Source of the DNA: Prevotellaceae bacterium UBA6398
Lineage (GTDB): Bacteria; Bacteroidota; Bacteroidia; Bacteroidales; Bacteroidaceae
DNA length: 64,000 nt
NCBI GenBank assembly: GCA_002437495.1
Contig: DJQA01000004.1
Span: 115,675-179,674, forward strand
Reading direction: 5' to 3'
Below, one piece after another: positions 60,890 through 64,000 of this stretch. Made by a program: the position numbers and the translations under genes. Within the stretch, counting starts at the first letter, position 1. Each line of letters starts with the position of its first letter. The notes below the pieces were generated by a model. It made no database searches. It was not told the DNA's origin and worked only from the letters and a program-made list of their open reading frames with translations.

Positions 60890-60946
60890 TTTCATGAGAA
60901 AAAAGAAAATTGCAGCGAGAAACATACGCTTCCCGCTGCAATCAAA
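60890..60946 (-). terminator. Terminator of the outer-membrane barrel gene
   Basis: ATTGCAGCG and CGCTGCAAT form a stem that continues through GAA/TTC, 17 bp beyond the stop. On the minus strand it is followed by TTTTCTTTTTTC. Confidence 0.8.
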
Positions 60947-60962
60947 ATTATTTATATGTTGA

Positions 60963-63908
60963 TTATCTTCTTCCGCCCGGTCTTCCGAAACCGCCCCTTC
61001 CCGGTCCGATTCTTCCAGGCCCTCTGCCGGATCCGCCAAACCTCGGGCCGCCTTCATCGCCGCCGGCGTTGTTTTTGCCGCCGAAAATGTTGAGCCTGTA
61101 TATGAAGTTAAGCATTAAGTATGAGTTTATGCTGTTGTTCCAAGAGTCAGAACGCATTTGCGCCGTTATTGAGCGCGACACGTTGCTTTGGTTGTGGAGT
61201 ATGTCATAGAATTGCAGAGAAAGGGTTGCTGCATTTCCCTTGAAGAAACTTTGCGCAATTTGTGCGTTCCATATAAGCTCGTTTGTGTTCATTGAGTTGT
61301 CGGCGTAGCCTCTGCGCGAGTTCATTCGTATGTCGGTAGAAAGTTGCATGTTCCATGGCAGTGTAACGTTGAGTTCTCCGCCGTAGTTGAAGTTCCATGT
61401 GTCGAGGTTGGCGTTTGCCTGTAGTTTGTTTTTGGCGTGTTGATAGGTTAGTCCGCCCCTTGCGCCGAATTCGAAAAGCCCTGTGCGGAAAGTTAGTCGC
61501 ATGTTTTCGCGCAGTCTGAGGTTCTTTGTGGTGTTTTTGCGGTTTGTGTTGTCGTTGCCGGTGCTTACGTAGCCCACGCTGTTTGAGTAAGAGTAGCCGG
61601 TGAACGAGCCTATTGTCCAGCTCTTGCTTTTGCCGAACGAGGTGTTGAACATAAGATCGCCGTCGGTATTCCAATTTCCGTTTATGTTTTCGGGGCGTGT
61701 TGTTCTTACACCGGTGCTTTCGTCATAGTGCATCGCGTTGCTTATGCTGTTTGATGTTTGGTTGAATGTGAGGCGCGTCATCCAGCCTGTTTGCGTCTTG
61801 ATGATGTAGTTGTTGTAGAAAATTTCGAGGTAGTTGTTCCACGATGGTTTCAGACCGGGGTTTCCTTTTGATATGTACAGGGGGTTGGAGTCGTCGGTAA
61901 CATCCAGAAGGTTGGTCATCGAGGGTTGCGATGATGAGCCTCGGTAGCGTACGTTCATTTCCGAGGTGTTAGACAGTTTGTATCGCAGGCGCACGTTCGG
62001 CGACACGTTGAATACGTTGCGCGTTACGGTTGTGTCGAGTTTGTCTTTAAGGTATTCCAGCTTTGTTTCCCTTGGTTCAAGGTCAACTGCGGCGTGGAAT
62101 TGCAGGTTCTTTGTATTGTATCTCACGCCAACCGACATTTTGTGTGTGTAGTTCTTGTATGTGGCATATTGGCTGTTTCTCATGTTTAGCGTCATGCGCA
62201 GTGAGTCGGCATCGGTGGGGAGTGTGCCTATAGCGGGTGCGTACATGTCGCGCCAGTCTTGCAGGGAGTCGAGTTGGTAGAGCGAGCGGTCGGAGTTTGA
62301 GTAAGAGTAGCCGTATTCGTAGCTTGCCTGCGCAAAGAGGTTCTTCACTATAGGCTCGCTGTAGCTGAGTCTGCCGCTGACTCCCCAGTTTTTCGAGGGG
62401 TTGTTGCTGTATTGGTTTGTGAATGTGTTGCGATTTGCCGCACTGTTTTGGAAGTAGTTTATGTCGGAGCGCGAGAAGTTTTTGCTTTTTGAATTGCTCC
62501 AGTTTCCCGATGAGCTTATGGATATGTTGCGTCCTTTGCTGTTTAGCCTTCTCACCACCATTGCCCAATAATTTGCCGAGTTGCTTGAACTGCTGCCTGT
62601 GTTTATGCGGTGGTTTGTGTTCACGGCTATGTTTTTAAGCACCGATGCTGTGTCGGAGAACATGGTGCCAAGCGGGTCGGTTATGCCGCTTATTGCGTAA
62701 GGGTCGTTGTTGAATGTTGCTGTGCGACTTTGGCTCCAGCTGTTCGACTCGCTGTATGAGTAGTTGGGCGAGAACATAACGGTGGTGAGCGAGTCGGGCT
62801 TCCACCTAAGCCACATTCCCGTGTTGAAATTCGAAGAGTGGCTGTAGTCGCGGCTGCGGGAGTTGGAATATGAAGATGAGCTTGCGGAGTTTAGGAATGT
62901 TTCGGAGTTTGAGCGCGTTTGGCGGTCGGTTGCGTTGTGGCTCCAACGCAGGTTGCCGTTTATTTCCAGCCGCCCTGCCTCGTCCTCTTTCTTGCCGTTA
63001 TCCCATCCTGCATCGAATCCGGCACTTTTGTTGGCGCTCAGTCCGCTGCCTCCGCCGCGTCCCGGACCGAAATGGCGGTCGCCGGTGTTGTTGGCGTTGC
63101 CGAATATTGTCTGGCGGTCGTGGTCGGTGTAGCGGTTAACGAATAAGTCGCCGGTGTATCGGTCTTTGCTTCCGTAGCCGAGCGAGGCGTTGCTCACCCA
63201 GCTTTCTTTGAGTTCTTTTTTCAGACCTATGTCGAGAACGGTTTCCTCGTTGCCGTCGTCAATGCCGGTTTGCTTGGTATAGTCGCTTTTCTTTTCGTAT
63301 GATTTAATGTTAGACACAAGTTCGGTGGGCAGGTTTTTCATGGCAATTTTTGTGTCGCCTTTGAAAAAGTCCTTTCCGTTTACGAGTATCTGGCTCACGG
63401 ATTTTCCGTTTATCTTTATGGAGCCGTCATCGTCCACTTCTGCCCCCGGAAGCTGCTCTACGAGGTTTTCGAGCGTGGAGCCCACGGGAACCCTGTATGC
63501 CGAGGCGTTGTATTGGAACGTGTCGGACTTCATTTCCACTTTTGCCGCTTTAACCGTAACAGTGGCTCCTTTAAGGGCTACTTCGCTTGTGCCGAGCTGT
63601 ATGGTGCCGAGCCTTGCACGAGGGGTTTTATCGTTTAGTGTTGCGTTGCGGTATTCGGGGTTGAAGCCTATGAATGATACTTTGACTATATAGTTTCCTG
63701 CTTTTTTCACGCCCAGCGAGAAGTTGCCGTTTTTTTGCGAGCTTACGCCGTTTACGTAGGATGAGTCTTTGTTGAGCAGTTGTATGGTTGCAAGCTCTAT
63801 GGGTGTGCCGCCCGCCTTTTGTACAACTTTTCCCGATAAGGTGAATTGTGCCATGACCGCAGCGAACGGCAGGCCGGCAAAAAGGGACAACGTTAGTAGT
63901 TTCTTCAT
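60963..63908 (-). CDS. Outer-membrane beta-barrel protein (TonB-receptor-like) with Gly/Arg-rich C-terminal tail
   Basis: 981 residues, signal peptide LLTLSLFAGLPFAAVMAQ. A carboxypeptidase-regulatory-like domain (about 22-105, FTLSGKVVQKAGGTPIELAT), a plug-like domain (about 125-225, VGSTLENLVEQLPGAEVDDD, INGKSVSQILVNGKDFF) and a PF14905-type barrel follow. The barrel is rich in Ser/Asn/Tyr. After the last strand (LMLNFIYRLNIF) the chain does not end but continues for about 40 residues rich in Gly, Arg and Pro (GRGPGRIGPGRGG). The substrate is unknown; no SusD partner or sigma factor is adjacent. The upstream 63909-64000 shows no clear promoter. Confidence 0.9.
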   Translation of the reverse strand: MKKLLTLSLFAGLPFAAVMAQFTLSGKVVQKAGGTPIELATIQLLNKDSSYVNGVSSQKNGNFSLGVKKAGNYIVKVSFIGFNPEYRNATLNDKTPRARLGTIQLGTSEVALKGATVTVKAAKVEMKSDTFQYNASAYRVPVGSTLENLVEQLPGAEVDDDGSIKINGKSVSQILVNGKDFFKGDTKIAMKNLPTELVSNIKSYEKKSDYTKQTGIDDGNEETVLDIGLKKELKESWVSNASLGYGSKDRYTGDLFVNRYTDHDRQTIFGNANNTGDRHFGPGRGGGSGLSANKSAGFDAGWDNGKKEDEAGRLEINGNLRWSHNATDRQTRSNSETFLNSASSSSYSNSRSRDYSHSSNFNTGMWLRWKPDSLTTVMFSPNYSYSESNSWSQSRTATFNNDPYAISGITDPLGTMFSDTASVLKNIAVNTNHRINTGSSSSNSANYWAMVVRRLNSKGRNISISSSGNWSNSKSKNFSRSDINYFQNSAANRNTFTNQYSNNPSKNWGVSGRLSYSEPIVKNLFAQASYEYGYSYSNSDRSLYQLDSLQDWRDMYAPAIGTLPTDADSLRMTLNMRNSQYATYKNYTHKMSVGVRYNTKNLQFHAAVDLEPRETKLEYLKDKLDTTVTRNVFNVSPNVRLRYKLSNTSEMNVRYRGSSSQPSMTNLLDVTDDSNPLYISKGNPGLKPSWNNYLEIFYNNYIIKTQTGWMTRLTFNQTSNSISNAMHYDESTGVRTTRPENINGNWNTDGDLMFNTSFGKSKSWTIGSFTGYSYSNSVGYVSTGNDNTNRKNTTKNLRLRENMRLTFRTGLFEFGARGGLTYQHAKNKLQANANLDTWNFNYGGELNVTLPWNMQLSTDIRMNSRRGYADNSMNTNELIWNAQIAQSFFKGNAATLSLQFYDILHNQSNVSRSITAQMRSDSWNNSINSYLMLNFIYRLNIFGGKNNAGGDEGGPRFGGSGRGPGRIGPGRGGFGRPGGRR

Positions 63909-64000
63909 GTGATTATATGTTTATTGCGTGATAAGAGGGCTTTCCACCGAATTTGGGACTGTCATTATTTTGACGGCGCAGGCGCGGGAAAGTTTAACCA

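Overview
The window is a chromosomal segment of a Bacteroidota bacterium, almost certainly order Bacteroidales and probably a gut member. A family such as Muribaculaceae or Prevotellaceae is plausible but not proven here. The evidence is the repeated Bacteroidota -7 promoter motif TAnnTTTG in front of most transcription units, weak Shine-Dalgarno sequences with A-rich leaders, and order-typical genes: DUF4834 beside pssA/psd, DUF3822 beside rsmD, two GH97 enzymes, a GHL10/DUF187 glycosidase-like protein, a sigma/DUF4974/TonB-receptor cassette, and PF14905-type outer-membrane barrels.

Layout. 1-3441 (minus): an M3 peptidase, dCMP deaminase and S41 protease operon cut by the window edge. 3832-5352: secreted GHL10 protein. 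5353-6084: repeat-rich gap. 6085-8887 (minus): a fused nuclease/phosphatase plus calcineurin-like protein, and an aldose epimerase. 9033-10667 (minus): phosphatidylethanolamine synthesis (psd, pssA) with DUF4834. 11134-13715: ferredoxin, glycyl-tRNA synthetase and an FKBP lipoprotein. 14062-20950 (minus): dnaE, radA and a FAD dehydrogenase. 21061-26584: a lipoprotein, fumarase, a deacetylase-like protein, radC and a glycosyltransferase. 26928-30945: tandem GH97 enzymes. 31463-34878 (minus): a glycosidase-like protein, DUF3822 and rsmD. 34996-38687: a lipoprotein, thioredoxin and aspartokinase/homoserine dehydrogenase. 38832-42568: ECF sigma, anti-sigma and TonB-dependent receptor. 42836-50716: a long run from dxs through trkA, trkH and manA to an esterase. 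51033-55000: ferritin, a glycosyltransferase and pnp. 55353-58921: alkD, an IS1595-type insertion sequence, a Y-family polymerase and a YolD-like protein. 59214-63908 (minus): cardiolipin synthase and a large outer-membrane barrel.

The most striking feature is not a gene. Twelve copies of an intergenic element, built from degenerate 21-bp units, are scattered through the window. Every copy lies between transcription units, and none lies inside an operon or between a recognisable promoter and its gene. Most copies can fold into A-tract/hairpin/T-tract structures like two-way terminators, and the short core of a unit occurs in either orientation between copies while its A-tract stays fixed. I do not recognise this as a named repeat family. 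A second family of about 110 bp with 23-bp inverted ends occurs three times, each time next to a copy of the first.

The second notable locus is a probable DNA-damage operon (alkD, Y-family polymerase, yolD-like). An IS with clean 8-bp target duplications has landed exactly between the alkD stop and the polymerase start codon.
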